This document shows, piece by piece, positions 32,036 to 43,432 of a stretch of DNA of 64,000 nt. Positions within the stretch are counted from its first letter, which is position 1. Every line of letters begins with the position of its first letter. The position numbers were made by a program, and so were the translations under genes. The notes beneath the pieces are model-generated. The model worked only from the letters and a program-made list of their open reading frames with translations, ran no database searches and was not told where the DNA came from. The stretch is from Proales similis (taxonomy: Eukaryota > Rotifera > Eurotatoria > Ploima > Proalidae): positions 248,001 to 312,000 of the forward strand of contig JAGVRJ010000004.1 of NCBI GenBank assembly GCA_019059635.1. Reading direction: 5' to 3'.

Positions 32036-33328
32036 TTAGAGCTTGGCAGTGTTTTGACAATTTTGGACTGTTTTCGGGCTCGGTTCTACAAGTGGATATG
32101 CAAGATTGTCTGCTTGCGCTTTCTTAATCGCTTGGCCGTTTAAGTAGTCGCTGAGGTTGAGATCACATCCGCAGATGATAAAGTTGAACTTGCGCGTCAG
32201 CTTCGCACTCAATCGACCGAACAGACTCTTCAGCTCGGCCTGAAATTTCGAATTGGTGCCCGAATAGATGAAAAAGCTGGTCGAATGATTGCCGTTGACC
32301 ATGTTGTTCAGGATGCAGAATATCAAGTCATCGCATTTCCTCTTGACCGTCTGGCTGGCATGCGACAGGTGAATTATGGGCACGTAGATGTTGATCGGCA
32401 TCGTGAATATGATGAAGAGGAACGTGACGCCGATAATCAGAATCGCCATGCTCTTCATGCGTTCAAGAGACTCCGGATTCGGAATGATCAGACGGTTCGA
32501 GGAGAGCTTCGAGTCACTAGTCTGCTCGACCGATTTGGCTCTACAGCCTCTGAGCGGGTCGAGCTCAACAGACTCGGTCGCTTTCTCGCTCGACTCATTT
32601 CTCGCTTGTTCGAGCATGCCCAGACTCTTGCGCGCCGACTTGATCAGATTGCGCTTGGACTCGGCCACTTTGTAGAGGAGAATTACATTGCAGACGATCA
32701 TAATGAGACAAGGAATAAACGAAAAGACGAAAGCGTCCATCCATCCGTAGTAGGTTGTGTAGAATCGCTCGTAGGTGCCTGTTTTCGGATAGCACTTGGG
32801 ATAACTGAACGGATTTATGGTGACGCGGTGTTCAGTATCGTCCGACTCGACCATGAATAGAAAATGCGAGTTGAACACGGCCAGCACGACGAATATGAAC
32901 GCCGCTATTTTATAGGCGTTTCGCCGCGTGCAGAATGTTTTCGAAAAGCCGAACAAGGTGACAAAGACGAGCCGGTCGAAATTGGCCGCGACCAGCAGCC
33001 AGCTGGACGTCTGACAAGCCCAGAAAAAGACGAAAACGTGAAAACGGCACAGGGCCGGGCCGCTGACAAACGCCTCAAGTCGATAGGCCAAAAAGTCGCG
33101 AAAAGAGCTGAACCAAATGACGACAAGGTCGACGATGCTCATCAGACTCAAGTAGAAAAAGGTCGAATTGTGTCTCATCGAACGCTGGTTGAATATGAAT
33201 ATAGAGAACAGGTTTGTGAATGTGCCCACTGCTAGCCACACAACAGGTATGGTCGAGTTGAGCAATCTTATGACCTTGGCATTCCATTCGCAGCGCTCAT
33301 CGAATCCGGCGGTTGTGTTTGACAACAT
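32036..33328 (-). CDS. Orphan rhodopsin-family (class A) GPCR
   Basis: An intronless gene for 430 aa with seven hydrophobic segments. The N-terminus has an NTT glycosylation site. TM1 begins VVWLAVGTFTNLFSIFIFNQ (with the class A Asn), TM2 is LSLMSIVDLVVIWFSSF (Asp present), the Cys before TM3 is in PALCRF, and the TM3 end reads FDRLVFVTLFGF, so DRL replaces DRY. TM5 is FVFSFIPCLIMIVCNVILLY, and TM6 is AILIIGVTFLFIIFTMPINI. TM7 ends FFIYSGTNSKFQ in place of NPxxY. The third inner loop is long and Ser-rich. Such receptors resemble peptide (FMRFamide-like) receptors of invertebrates; the ligand cannot be told. The stop is tail-to-tail with FBXW4, 126 bases away. Confidence 0.85.
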   Translation of the reverse strand: MLSNTTAGFDERCEWNAKVIRLLNSTIPVVWLAVGTFTNLFSIFIFNQRSMRHNSTFFYLSLMSIVDLVVIWFSSFRDFLAYRLEAFVSGPALCRFHVFVFFWACQTSSWLLVAANFDRLVFVTLFGFSKTFCTRRNAYKIAAFIFVVLAVFNSHFLFMVESDDTEHRVTINPFSYPKCYPKTGTYERFYTTYYGWMDAFVFSFIPCLIMIVCNVILLYKVAESKRNLIKSARKSLGMLEQARNESSEKATESVELDPLRGCRAKSVEQTSDSKLSSNRLIIPNPESLERMKSMAILIIGVTFLFIIFTMPINIYVPIIHLSHASQTVKRKCDDLIFCILNNMVNGNHSTSFFIYSGTNSKFQAELKSLFGRLSAKLTRKFNFIICGCDLNLSDYLNGQAIKKAQADNLAYPLVEPSPKTVQNCQNTAKL

Positions 33329-35979
33329 GACTGACTGTTAGTTCGAGTTTTATTTTAATCAGTCAATGATCGGCTGTTTCGTCGGGCCCCAAAGTTGGCA
33401 GAATGTTTTCACTAGATTGATTCTGTCGCTCCTCGTGCCTGCTCTGCTTCAGAGTTTGCCTCTGTGCTGACGCATAAACCGTGTCTGGGACTCTTCTTTT
33501 TCCTCGGTGTAGAATTTCGGATAATCGCGCAGTCTATGATCCCAGAGTAAAATTTCAATTAAACCGACTGAGCGTAAGAGGCAAGGGAGCACCGGCGTTT
33601 ATAAATAATTAAAAAGCCCATCAAGCTCCTCTACACAATGGCAATACCGGTGAAGAAGATCGCTCACGTTATCGACGCTCTGGGCGCAGAAATTTCGCCC
33701 AAAAGAAAATGAGAAAAAAAAAGAAGAAAGAAATAAAGAAGAACGGCTGCAGCATCGTCATTAATACGATAATTTCTCCGGCCTAATTGCTTCAATGCAG
33801 CTTTAATGCGCGGCACAAGAGCTCGACAGGAAAATGCATATAAGCCGTTGTTAGCAAAGGCTGATTGTTGTAGAGCTTTCATGATCAGACTGCTTCTACT
33901 AATGGCCCGCTCAAAAGACAATTTGTTTCAAACGCGATCATTTCATTTGTTGCAGATTGGCGTCTCTGCGCCAATTGTCAAAAAGGAGGCTTTGATTGTG
34001 AGACGAACGCTTGAGCAGGCCACGAAAAGGAAGAATTGCGTCTTCGTTGTGCATGTGCCAACCAAGTTGCGGTACGTTCTTGCATGCCAAAGCGACGAGG
34101 AAAATAAATGGAAAAGGGTGAGAGAAAGAAAAGGGCGGGAAAATCGATAAGTAGATTATATCAAGCAATTCATTCATTAATGAATCAGTCAAGCAGCACT
34201 GAGGCAAACTTGGCTGCCTCCAGCTATTCTGGTTCATACTTGACTTGCTTGCATTTTAGATCAAACTTTGTCCTGAACAATCGCATTCGAATCCACAATC
34301 GATTCAACGTCGAGAAGAAACTATTTTAGAAGTCAGTGTAATTCGATATCTTAATCAATAACTGACAGCGAACAATCTCCGCCCAAGACTAATGCACAGC
34401 TCGCTGTTTTGTTTGGAGCACAGATTTCTGCTTGTTTGTGAATAAAAACGAAGAAGTCATTAGCCATTTTACTCATGTTTGCCGAAAATGCGACAAGCCG
34501 ACCGGAAGATAATTACACAGGCAAATGCCTAATGTGCGTGCTAAGCTAAAGCTGGCTCCCAGATGAGCGTTGGGAGCACATGCGATTAGGGGCGTCAAAG
34601 CGCTGACTTGTACTATCGGATGAAAATAAATAATCGCGCACAAATATTTTCAAACCGGGAAATTCCTTTTCATTTTGAAGCGCAAATGCACGGGCTACTG
34701 TTCGATTGCAGCTGGCTTTCCTATCAGTCGATGAGAATAGGATGATGATGTGATGATGATGATGAAAATACGTCAACCCAACTGAGCAATATTGCCAGAT
34801 TGAGAAGAGCAGTTTTCCAACACATTTTAAGGCTTCTGGTTGATAAGATCTGAGAAGTGAGAGTGAGTTTGCTGAGCGCAGACGAGCTCACAGAGCAGAG
34901 CCACATCGATCACTGAATAGAGCGGAACCAAGATATACTGATTAATCTAACTGGCTCATATGACAATCTATTGCTGAGTGATTGATTGAATATCAACGCA
35001 GTCAAGGTTAAAGCAGTTCAGAGATTGACAAGTGCATTTAAAAGCAATCAGTTCTTTTCAACGACTGGGCCGCCATTTCGAATGAGAAATCAATATCGGC
35101 TTGATGGTCTCTTTTTAAGCTGCCGAACGCAAGCCTGTTTACATATTCTGAGCGCATATTTGCATTTTAAGAATTGTTCACGCAACAGATCTTCAGTTCT
35201 GCGTCAACTTCCTGCTTCCACTCTGAATTAGAATTGGTCTCATTTAGCCGAAAATGTCTTGACAATCAACTGCTCTACTGGCCCGATCGAAAGCCGGAGG
35301 GAAACAAAACGGCGCCGAAAATAGCCTGAAGATGTGACTTGTCTGAACGGGTGTAGTCATCAGCTATTTCATCATTTTGCATCCGATGCATTTTCCCTCT
35401 CTCACTCTCTGTCTGTCTGTCTCTCGCTCTCTCTCTCTCTCTCTCTCTGATGGTTGTTGGCGCGACGATTCAGGACATTTGGGGTTGTGAAATTGACGAA
35501 TCAAGTGAAAAAGTGAATGAACGACTCAATGATTTGGATACCGGCCTTAGCTCTGGCCAATGCAGGAACTTGCCAACCGAGAAGCGATTGCAAAGTGAGC
35601 AAGAACTTCAAAACGAAAACAAACTGTCTGAGCTGATTGCAAGCGACCTTGCTCTAGACCAAAAGAACGCACAACAAGCATAAAAAACAATGAATGCGTG
35701 GCAATGAATCGAAGCGAGAATTGGGTAGAATTATTAAACAACGTTCAGCTTATCTGAATAATCTATTATCCTGAAAGGCTCGACAGTTAAAAGAGGCGAG
35801 CCTTAAGAGGCAATAGATGAGGCCTCATTCGGCAACTTGTGAATAAAAACCAAACGATTGAAACGTAGCGCCCGATCGCTTATCTTGAACCAAACGGGGC
35901 AGAAAAAAATAACATGCGGCTAATTGGGCGCAGGTTGTTATCAATAGTTGAAGATGAATTGCTAATGCTGTTTCGAACG
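33329..35979. other. Longest gene-free stretch of the window
   Basis: About 2.65 kb. It holds the GPCR upstream region, an ATG-triplet run near 34742-34765, and a TC/CT run (35395-35450). Open frames such as 34986-35231 and 35450-35683 have no start context, splice support or family features. No RNA gene is recognised. Given the density of the remainder, it may hold distal control elements for the GPCR gene or an unrecognised transcript. Confidence 0.45.
35397..35449. repeat. TC-rich microsatellite
   Basis: Imperfect tract of TCTC and TCTG units, about 50 bases. Simple-sequence repeat. Confidence 0.85.
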
Positions 35980-38900
35980 TTATTCTTTATTACTTATGGG
36001 CGGCCAATTTAGCCGAATCTCGAACTGAACAGACTCCGGCAGCCAGTCCAAATATTCGTTCAGCAGATCTTTGATGCATAAAAAGTGCACATTAGAGTAT
36101 TGAGAAGACTGAATTAGAAATGAAGAGTTGAAATTGAAAAGCCATACTCACATTCAGGGCGTTTAGACCAGATTCTCTCTAGCTGCGCCATTGAGCTGCA
36201 GCTCTCTTCGACAAGCGCGTTCAAGAGCTTCTCTGTTCTGGGCAAGAGCCTGAGAGCAAATTTGAAAGTGAGAAACGCATTCAAACGTGAAGAATGGGCT
36301 GAAAAGAGGCCCTAATTACTTTGCCCACGACTTCAATATTGTGGATGGAGACGCGAGCAGAAGCGGCTCGTATTTTTTCAGTTTGTCTATTACTTGGCCT
36401 TCGAGGAAGAATCTGGCGAACCATTTGTAGAGATCGAGACTGGCCGGGAACGGAACCTCGACTGGCTCGATCTTCCACATTCTCTTGCCGAACGTTGATT
36501 GGCAGTGACATACAACAATACCTTGCGCTGAATCGTATCTGGGCTTGAGCTTTTCGTAATTTTCAACGCTTTCGTTCACAATTGGCTTTTCGAAAGAGCA
36601 CTGATTTGACAGATAAATAGGAAGCCAAGTGCCTTCTATGCTGCACAAGCCCTTCATGTAAAGCCGAGATGTTTCCGCCATGTCTACGTAGGAAACGTAT
36701 TCTGGCAAGGCGGCAAACAAAACACTTGTCGGATGGATGAAGATGGGCTCTTCCAGCAACATTCCCTGGTATGCGTTTTTTACCTCTTTCCCGTCTTTGC
36801 CAACTATCGCATGGTCGTAGCGTCTTAAGTAATGCCATATTATTATCTAATTAATCCAGATAACAATAATTAGGTGATCCAGATTACTTGGCAATTCGAT
36901 CAACCATTCCTGACAGAACGCACTGTCGAAGCATGCGCGCTTCCTCTTCGCTCGGGGGAGTCATGTTCGGATCGATTTGAAGGTTCAAATTCGGAAATAT
37001 CAGGTTCACTTTGTTAATTACAGTAAGCGAAAATGCGGCAAGATTAGTTGCAAAAAAAATGCTTACCAGTGTCAGTCAGCTGCTTGCGTAGCTTATTCAC
37101 TTCACCAATCGCTTTTAAGCGAATGCCGTGCCTATCGCAGAACCTATTAACTCGACCGTCGCTTTTATCTTGACTCTTTTCGTAAGCGACTGCGCCAAGC
37201 GCCACAAGTATAAGCATTAGATCGCCAAGCAGCATTGAGCTAGAGCCAGGCACTCCGCTAAGCCAGGCCTGACGTAGCTGCGCGTATGTGGTTTTCACAC
37301 TTTCTCCTTTGGCGTTGAGCGCTTGCGTGTTACCGTCGATGAACAGCTCGGGCACGCTCAAGCCGCTTATGAGGCAAATAATAAAAGACACAATGTTCTT
37401 TTGACTGTCAAGGCGTTGTTGACTGGCCACCGTGAGCATTTTGCTGTAGCGCGGATTGACTGGAAAGCAGGCCATCGTTTTGCCCAGTTTGGTTATTTTG
37501 GTAATTTGCTCCTCTCTGAGAGTTTTCAATCTACTCTTGTCCACTTCTAACGCGCCCAGCTGTACGAGCAGGTTCTCTGCCGCACGAACGCTCTCCTCTT
37601 TGGGCGGAGTGGGAAACGGAAAGTTGACGATTCGATCGATGCCCAGATCTTTCATTTGCAGTATCAAGTCCTCGACCGGCTTTCGCACAATCTCGGGCTC
37701 GGCGAATTTCGGAAAGACATCGTTGAACACTGCCGACGAATAGAGTCTGTAGCAGTGGCCGGCTGACGTTCGGCCTGCTCTGCCGGCCCTCTGGTCTGCT
37801 GACGCTTTAGATGTCCAGCAAACTTTGAATGTAGACACTCCGGTGATTTTGTCGTAAAATTTCATTTTTATTTTGCCGCAGTCGACCACGTACTTGATGT
37901 TGGGAATTGTGAGCGACGTTTCCGCAATGTTGGTTGCAACCACGCACAAGCGGCAGTTGTCAGGCACCTGTTCGAACACCTGGCTTTGCTTCTCGCTTGA
38001 CAGCAACGCATAGAGAGGAAGTACATGGAGTGCTTTCTGACTCTCTGACCCGACAGAGCTTGTGCGTAGAGGATCGTCCTCATCCTCAGCGTCACTTTCA
38101 ATCTCTTCCTGCATTGCCTGTTCCAAATCTTCATCACCGCCTTCCTGATCGGCATTCTCGGCAAGAAGCTCGAGCTCTTCATCCATTGGCATTGAAGAAT
38201 AGCTGTCTAGACTAATGCCTGCTGGCTGTTCGTCTCTCGTCTCTCCCTTTTTCTTCCTCTTTCGCGTATCCTTCTTGTCCTGATCTGCGACTTGCGCACT
38301 GCTTGCCGGCTGCTGAGCGAATGCTTTTCTTAACCTCTGGCACAGTACGCTTACTTCTTGCTGCCCGGTGACAAACACAAGAATTCCGCCTTCGGGCAGA
38401 CGTCGATGAATTTGGCAGACTTTTCTGTACGCCTCTGACAAATAGTCTTCGTAAGTGTTTTTGTTGAAGTGAATTGAGACTGGAAACTGTCGGCTGTCGA
38501 CGTTGATCACGGGCGGCTTTTGTTTAAACAGACGCGTGTTCTCGGTAAAGTCTTCGACTCGAAGCGTTGCCGACATGACAATCAGTTTGAGTGGATTGTT
38601 GCGTTTGTGGCGCAGCGGCACTATCCTTGACAAAAGGCCGATCAAGATGTCTGTGTAGACGCTTCGCTCGTGCGCCTCGTCAATAATTATGGCGCTGTAC
38701 TTGCTGAGCAAAAAGTCAGTTTGAACTTCCTTGAGCAGGACACCGTCGGTCATGAATTTTATTTTCGTCTCGGTCGAATAGTTGCCCTCGTATCTGATTT
38801 GATAGGAGACAATCGACTCCGTCTGACTAAAGTTCATCTCGTCTGCCACACGCCTGGACATGCTCACAGCAGCCACTCTTCTCGGCTCTGTGACGCCGAT

Positions 38901-39805
38901 CATTTGGCCGTCTTCGGCATAGCCGGCCTCGTACAAGAACTGCGGAACCTGAGTGGTCTTGCCCGAGCCCGTCTCGCCGCAGATGATCACAATTTCGTTC
39001 TCGTTTATGGTCTCCATAATCGCCTGCTCTTCGGTAATAATCGGCAACTTCGATCGGCTCTCCCTGATCTCCTCACGGCGATCTACATGAACATATTTGG
39101 TGATGCGCGCCACTTTCACTTTGCTGTTCAGCTCTTCCTGGTCCGAGTCTTGCGCGTCACGCTTTCTTATCTCTGCTTTTATTTCTTCGATTTTGCGTTT
39201 AGTCTCTTGTTGTCTAATACGCTCAGACACTTCAAGGGCCCGCTTGATCTCCTCCTCATCCACTTCGCTGTCGCTGCTCATGTCATCTGTGTCCTCGCTT
39301 TGCTCGGCAGCCACTTCATTCTCTTTTTGCTTTTTGTTTTTTCCAGCTATTGAATTCACACGTATCCCGGCGTCGGCGTCCTCGCTTGGCTTTGCCAAGC
39401 CTTCTGCTTTTGACTTTACTTTTTGTCCAATATCTCGAACTGAACTATAAAGCTTAAGCTCGTCTGCCGACACTTGAAACGAAGCGAGCTTGTCCAACAG
39501 CTCGCCTCTGCGCGAAAGTTTCTCTTTGCGTTCGAGCACCTTTTCCAGTCTCTTTCGTTCTTTTTTGCTCAGCTTTTTGGGAGCAGCTGGCTTCGAACTG
39601 TTTGACGCTTTTTGACTGTTTTTGGCCACCTTTTCAGGAAGCAAAAACATGTTGGAATCATTCTCTTGCTCGGCATTTTGGTACTCGGATTCGAGCCCTT
39701 CGATCTGAAAATTTTCAACATTGGCGGTTTTGCAACGGCAACAACCTGTGCAGTTTGAGCGCTACTTACAATTGGTGTCGAGTCGACTTGTCCCTTTTTC
39801 CCCAT
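35980..39805 (-). CDS. DHX37: DHX37-like DEAH-box RNA helicase
   Basis: A DEAH/RHA helicase needed in the nucleolus for small-subunit ribosome maturation (release of U3 snoRNA; yeast Dhr1). Six or so exons, the first being 39805-39770 (MGKKGQVDSTPI) spliced across a short intron ending TTTTCAG to IEGLESEYQNAE. Seen: Lys/Glu-rich N-terminus KKLSKKERKRLEKVLERKE, Walker A CGETGSGKTTQVPQF, IIDEAHERS, MSATLR, an acidic insert, LPLYALLSSEKQ, ATNIAETSLTIPN, and QRAGRAGRTSAGHCYRL. The C-terminal domain is split over the last exons: PIFIHPTSVLFAALPEYVSY, MYMKG-like LYMKGLCSIEGTWLPIYL, FARFFLEGQV, then LLPRTEKLLNALV and LNEYLDWLPESVQFEIRLNW. The stop is at 35980-35982. The assignment is firm from the DHX37-specific C-terminus. 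Confidence 0.92.
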
Positions 39806-40066
39806 TTCGGTGTGAATTCCAAGGCGATCGTAAAATTAAGAAAAAAAACTTTATTAACTTGAAATTGACTCGCAAACTCGGCACATGCGAGACCATGTGC
39901 AGGCGCAGAACAAACACAACATTTTCTCAGAACAGAGTATCTCAGGTTTTATTTTGAAGATTTAAGATCTTGTCCAATGGTTATTCATCGTTCAAAGAAT
40001 AAAAGCGGTTTATTGCATGAAATTGGTCTCAAATTGATGGCAAAAATTGAAAACATGTGCACTGGC

Positions 40067-40474
40067 TCAAGCTCTAGCTTGTTGGTCTTGTTTGAACTTT
40101 TTTGCGTCGACCATCTCAATGTCAGTTGAATTGGAACTTGGAGACGAGAATTCTGTTTCGGTCTCCACAATCGCTTGAGTGTCGATCGGGAAAATGTCCA
40201 AATAGGAATGGCCGATGCCGTTTTTCACATTTTGCTCGTGAATTTTTGCCATGGCGCTTATTTTGTCGCGTCGTAGCTTGCGGCCCATTCGTTTCACTTT
40301 CTGTCTCATACTGTCTTGAATGAGAGGATATCGGTCGGCCAGTCGTTCTTTGAAAGAAGTCGCTCGACTCAGGCGAGTTCGAATCGCTTTTATTTTGGCA
40401 AGGCCGATAAAGAGCATTATCAAAACAAGCCCGATTAGAATGCAGACGAGTAGCGCTAATTCTTTCGCTTCCAT
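40067..40474 (-). CDS. Small single-pass membrane protein, unidentified
   Basis: A 135-aa protein, intronless, from ATG 40474. Residues 7-28 form one hydrophobic segment (LALLVCILIGLVLIMLFIGL), with only a few residues before it, so it is a signal anchor or a tail-out type III protein. The remainder is basic (LADRYPLIQDSMRQKVKRMG, KLRRDKISAMAKIHEQN) and then acidic/Ser-rich, probably cytosolic. I do not recognise the family. It lies about 260 bases from the start of DHX37 on the same strand. Confidence 0.6.
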   Translation of the reverse strand: MEAKELALLVCILIGLVLIMLFIGLAKIKAIRTRLSRATSFKERLADRYPLIQDSMRQKVKRMGRKLRRDKISAMAKIHEQNVKNGIGHSYLDIFPIDTQAIVETETEFSSPSSNSTDIEMVDAKKFKQDQQARA

Positions 40475-40863
40475 TTCTTTGACCCTTGTTTTGCTTGCTC
40501 TACTTGCTTTTGTCTTTTACTTTGCTAGACAGACTGTCTATTTTAAGCCTGTTGACTCGGCTCGACCGAACCGACTTGAAATTTGTACAAAAAAAAGGAG
40601 TGAATAAGAGCAAGCGATTTACATGAGAGGACGAGAGAAACTAGAGAGAGAGAGTAAATAAGAGTAAAAGAGAGCCAAGTTAGCGAAAGGGAGAGAGAGA
40701 GAGAAAGAGAGAGGGAACGAGCAAACGAGAAAGCCAGAGAGAATGAGAACGACAAGATGAGATAGAATAGGAGAGAGCGGAGTGCGTGTATGTGTGAATG
40801 TATTAAAGAAGAGAAAGAAAGAGCAGCGTCAAAATCAGCTTGTGATCAAGCGAGTGAGACAAA
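40475..40863. repeat. GA-rich purine tract upstream of DCTN4
   Basis: About 390 bases between divergent genes. From about 40636 to 40790 the + strand is almost pure purine, with many GAGAGA runs. Such tracts often lie in core promoters (GAGA-type) in animals, and this one sits 70-230 bases before the DCTN4 start codon. No coding signal was seen. Confidence 0.6.
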
Positions 40864-42657
40864 ATGTCAACTCTAATCGATGCCAACAAGGTCAACTATC
40901 AGTGCAGTTGCCGAGCTATCAAGCCGCTGGCCTTTCTTTTATTCTGTAAATTCTGCCAGGTGCCCACACTCAAGTGTAATGACTGTGTATTGCACGAGGT
41001 AGACCGCTCTGGCCGCTGTGCTTCTCTGTCTCCAGTTCTAAAATGAGGCCAATTTTAGATCGAGCAAAAGTATTCGTGTCCATACTGTTTCGGCAACAAA
41101 ACCATTCAAGAGACCATAGGCGCAAATTATGAATGCAAAGTGTGCTTCAACTGTCCTTGCTGCAACAACTCGCTCAACGTGCGCGCGTCGTCCAACTCGT
41201 CAAATCGACAGTCAACACCCAGCAGTGCCCAGCAGCCAACAGAAGAGTCAGCCAAACAGGCAAGCGGTGATGTAGCTCCGAGCGAAAGTCCTAGCTCGCC
41301 GCCGCAAAAAGTTTTCTATCTCGTCTGCGGTTTCTGTCGATGGACGTCGAGAGACGCAGGTTTGCCCGACTGTCAATCGGCGCCGATCACTTATCCGCCC
41401 ACCGAGAACCCGCACGTTGCTCGAGTCGATGAGCTTTTAAAAGGCTACAAGGCGATGGCCAATCGAGAAAAGGCCGAAAAAGAGCGAAGAAAATATCCGA
41501 TTACCAGCAAGCGTTCGTTTCAAATTCTGCCGTCTAGCTCGAGCGTTTCTAGTGACAAGTATCGAATACTGGCGCCGGCCCTCAAGCGACTGCAGCTCTC
41601 AGCCGGGAGCCAAGAAAAGGCCGTCACTTTCGACCAAGAGTTCTGCTCCCTCGTCACTGAGGCCAAAACGGTGCAGAATTTCGATCCGCTTCCCGCCGAC
41701 TTTTACCAACAGGCGCCCATAGTGAGCACAAGTAAATGAAATTCATGCGTCGCTAGATTCATCCAAGGACTTGATCCTCTTCTCAAGTAACCAGCATGGA
41801 ACAACGGCTTCAGAGACCGGCGCATCAGCCTCGACTCGTCAGCGAACTATTCCCGTTGAACAAGAAGCTTGTGAGCAAAGAGTCAAAGAGATGCAACGAA
41901 TGCGAGCACTACGTCCTTAAACCCGAGAGCAACTTGAACTCAATTAAATTCAAGCTCTTCCAAACTGCGATGTAAATTTCTGCCTTCTCTCTTCAATCTG
42001 GCTTTTAGATTCGACCCTTTATGTCCAGACTGATCGTGCCTGAAGTAAGAATAGTCACAAGGCCAGAATGGCGTCTAAACGAGGTTCGTCGTCTTTTTTG
42101 AGCAAAGTCACCGCATCGTAATAATTGAAACTAAAAACAAAAAGTCGAACGAAGTTATTCTGAGCGTGACCAACAGAAGCGAGCACGATTTGATGATACG
42201 CTTCGAGCCGATTGACGAGCAGCAAGATTTAATCGATCGATGCGGATTCAAGCCAACGGCAGATATTGAGTTTGCTGGACAAAGCGAGAGTCAGTTCGTT
42301 CAGATCGACAAGCATGACAGCTCAATTCGAATGTCAGAGGCGGGCTTGACTGAAGCCGACCTGAATTCGAACGGTTTTGTCTGCTTCCGGCGAGAGAACA
42401 AAATCGCAATTCGTTGCCGTGTTAAACCGGACGCCAATCAGGTCAAAGCAAACAACGCTCTGATTCGAGTCTGCTTTCAGCTTAAATACAAGGCCAATGA
42501 ACAAGACTTGAAAATGAACGCATCATACAAGGCAGCGCAGGACGGACTTGTGTCTCAGAAAGTGTTCATAGAACTGGGAAATGTTGAAGTGGACAAGCCG
42601 ATTGAAAAGCCTCGCTACATCATCGACTGTGTCAAGCAGAAGAGTCCCAAAGGCTGA
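40864..42657 (+). CDS. DCTN4: Dynactin subunit 4 (p62)
   Basis: A pointed-end subunit of dynactin, the cofactor of cytoplasmic dynein. Six or so exons. The first starts ATG 40864 (MSTLIDANKVNYQCSC). Seen: paired cysteines FCKFCQVPTLKC, CPYCFGNKTI, CKVCFNCPCCNNSLNVRA, CGFCRWTSRDAGLPD (nearly identical to human CGFCRWTSRDVGMAD), ENPHVARVDELLKGYKAMA, later ESKRCNECEHYVLKPE, NSIKFKLFQTA, PEVRI and the final exon with LSVTNRSEHDLMIRF and ALIRVCFQLKYK. Introns lie at about 41044-41057, 41736-41790 and 41970-42032 and near 42080-42110; some junctions are approximate. The zinc-binding Cys pattern and the final beta-rich domain are typical, so the assignment is firm. Confidence 0.9.
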
Positions 42658-43432
42658 GTGTTTCACCAAACAAAAGATTATGAAATAAAAATTTTAACCC
42701 TTTGGATGAGAATTTTGTTTGTTACGAAAGAGGGCGCTTGACTAGTTTTGACAGCTGCGAAGACAATTGTCATTGCAGAACTAACTTGACTTTAGGTGCT
42801 GACTCATCCGTACGAGCTTTGTCTGAATTATTCGTTATTCAAATGGAAAGTTACCAACTCGGGCTAATAATAAAAGAGTATTCACAATGGGAAATTGACA
42901 GCTAATTGACTGGTTTCGTCATATCTGGCGGCCATAGATAGATATGCTTGTTTCAGCTGCACAGGCTGCAGCAGTACTAATTGACTTGCGACTGTGTACA
43001 TAACGAGCGAAGCGTTTTTTCATAATTCTTGAAATGAATATCGATCAACTCAGCAACTATGCAGTGAAGAATTTTAAAGTGAAACGTTTTCAACTCGAGT
43101 CAGAATGTGTCTGTGCGCGAACGATAACAAAAAAAAAAGCACGACAAAAGGAGGCCAAAGAGTGAGAAGTGCTGCGTCTTATCTTAATAGTGTCAAATTA
43201 AACTCAAGCGCTTGCCTAGCGTTTGATCAAGTTTATAACGCTGCATCCCATTCGCATAATGAAGGACATTCTCCCTATTTGATGGCTTAGATTTGACTAA
43301 TAGAACACATAAGCGGTCGAGTGAGCAGTCGAATCACCATCATATTTATTCGGCGAGTTGACTATAACCAAAGTAGAAAGTGTTCCACTGCACTGCAACA
43401 ATTATCAAAGGCCCCTGTAACAGCGAGCGAAA
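42658..43432. other. Spacer between DCTN4 and epsin
   Basis: About 770 bases. A poly(A) signal AATAAAAATTT lies near 42682. No coding region beyond random short frames. The end carries the epsin 5' UTR, with an acceptor-like TGTAACAG 10 bases before the ATG. Confidence 0.45.

Noticed and set aside
35450-35683. 77-aa + frame after the TC microsatellite
   Set aside because: Charged low-complexity peptide, no family, no splice or poly(A) support.
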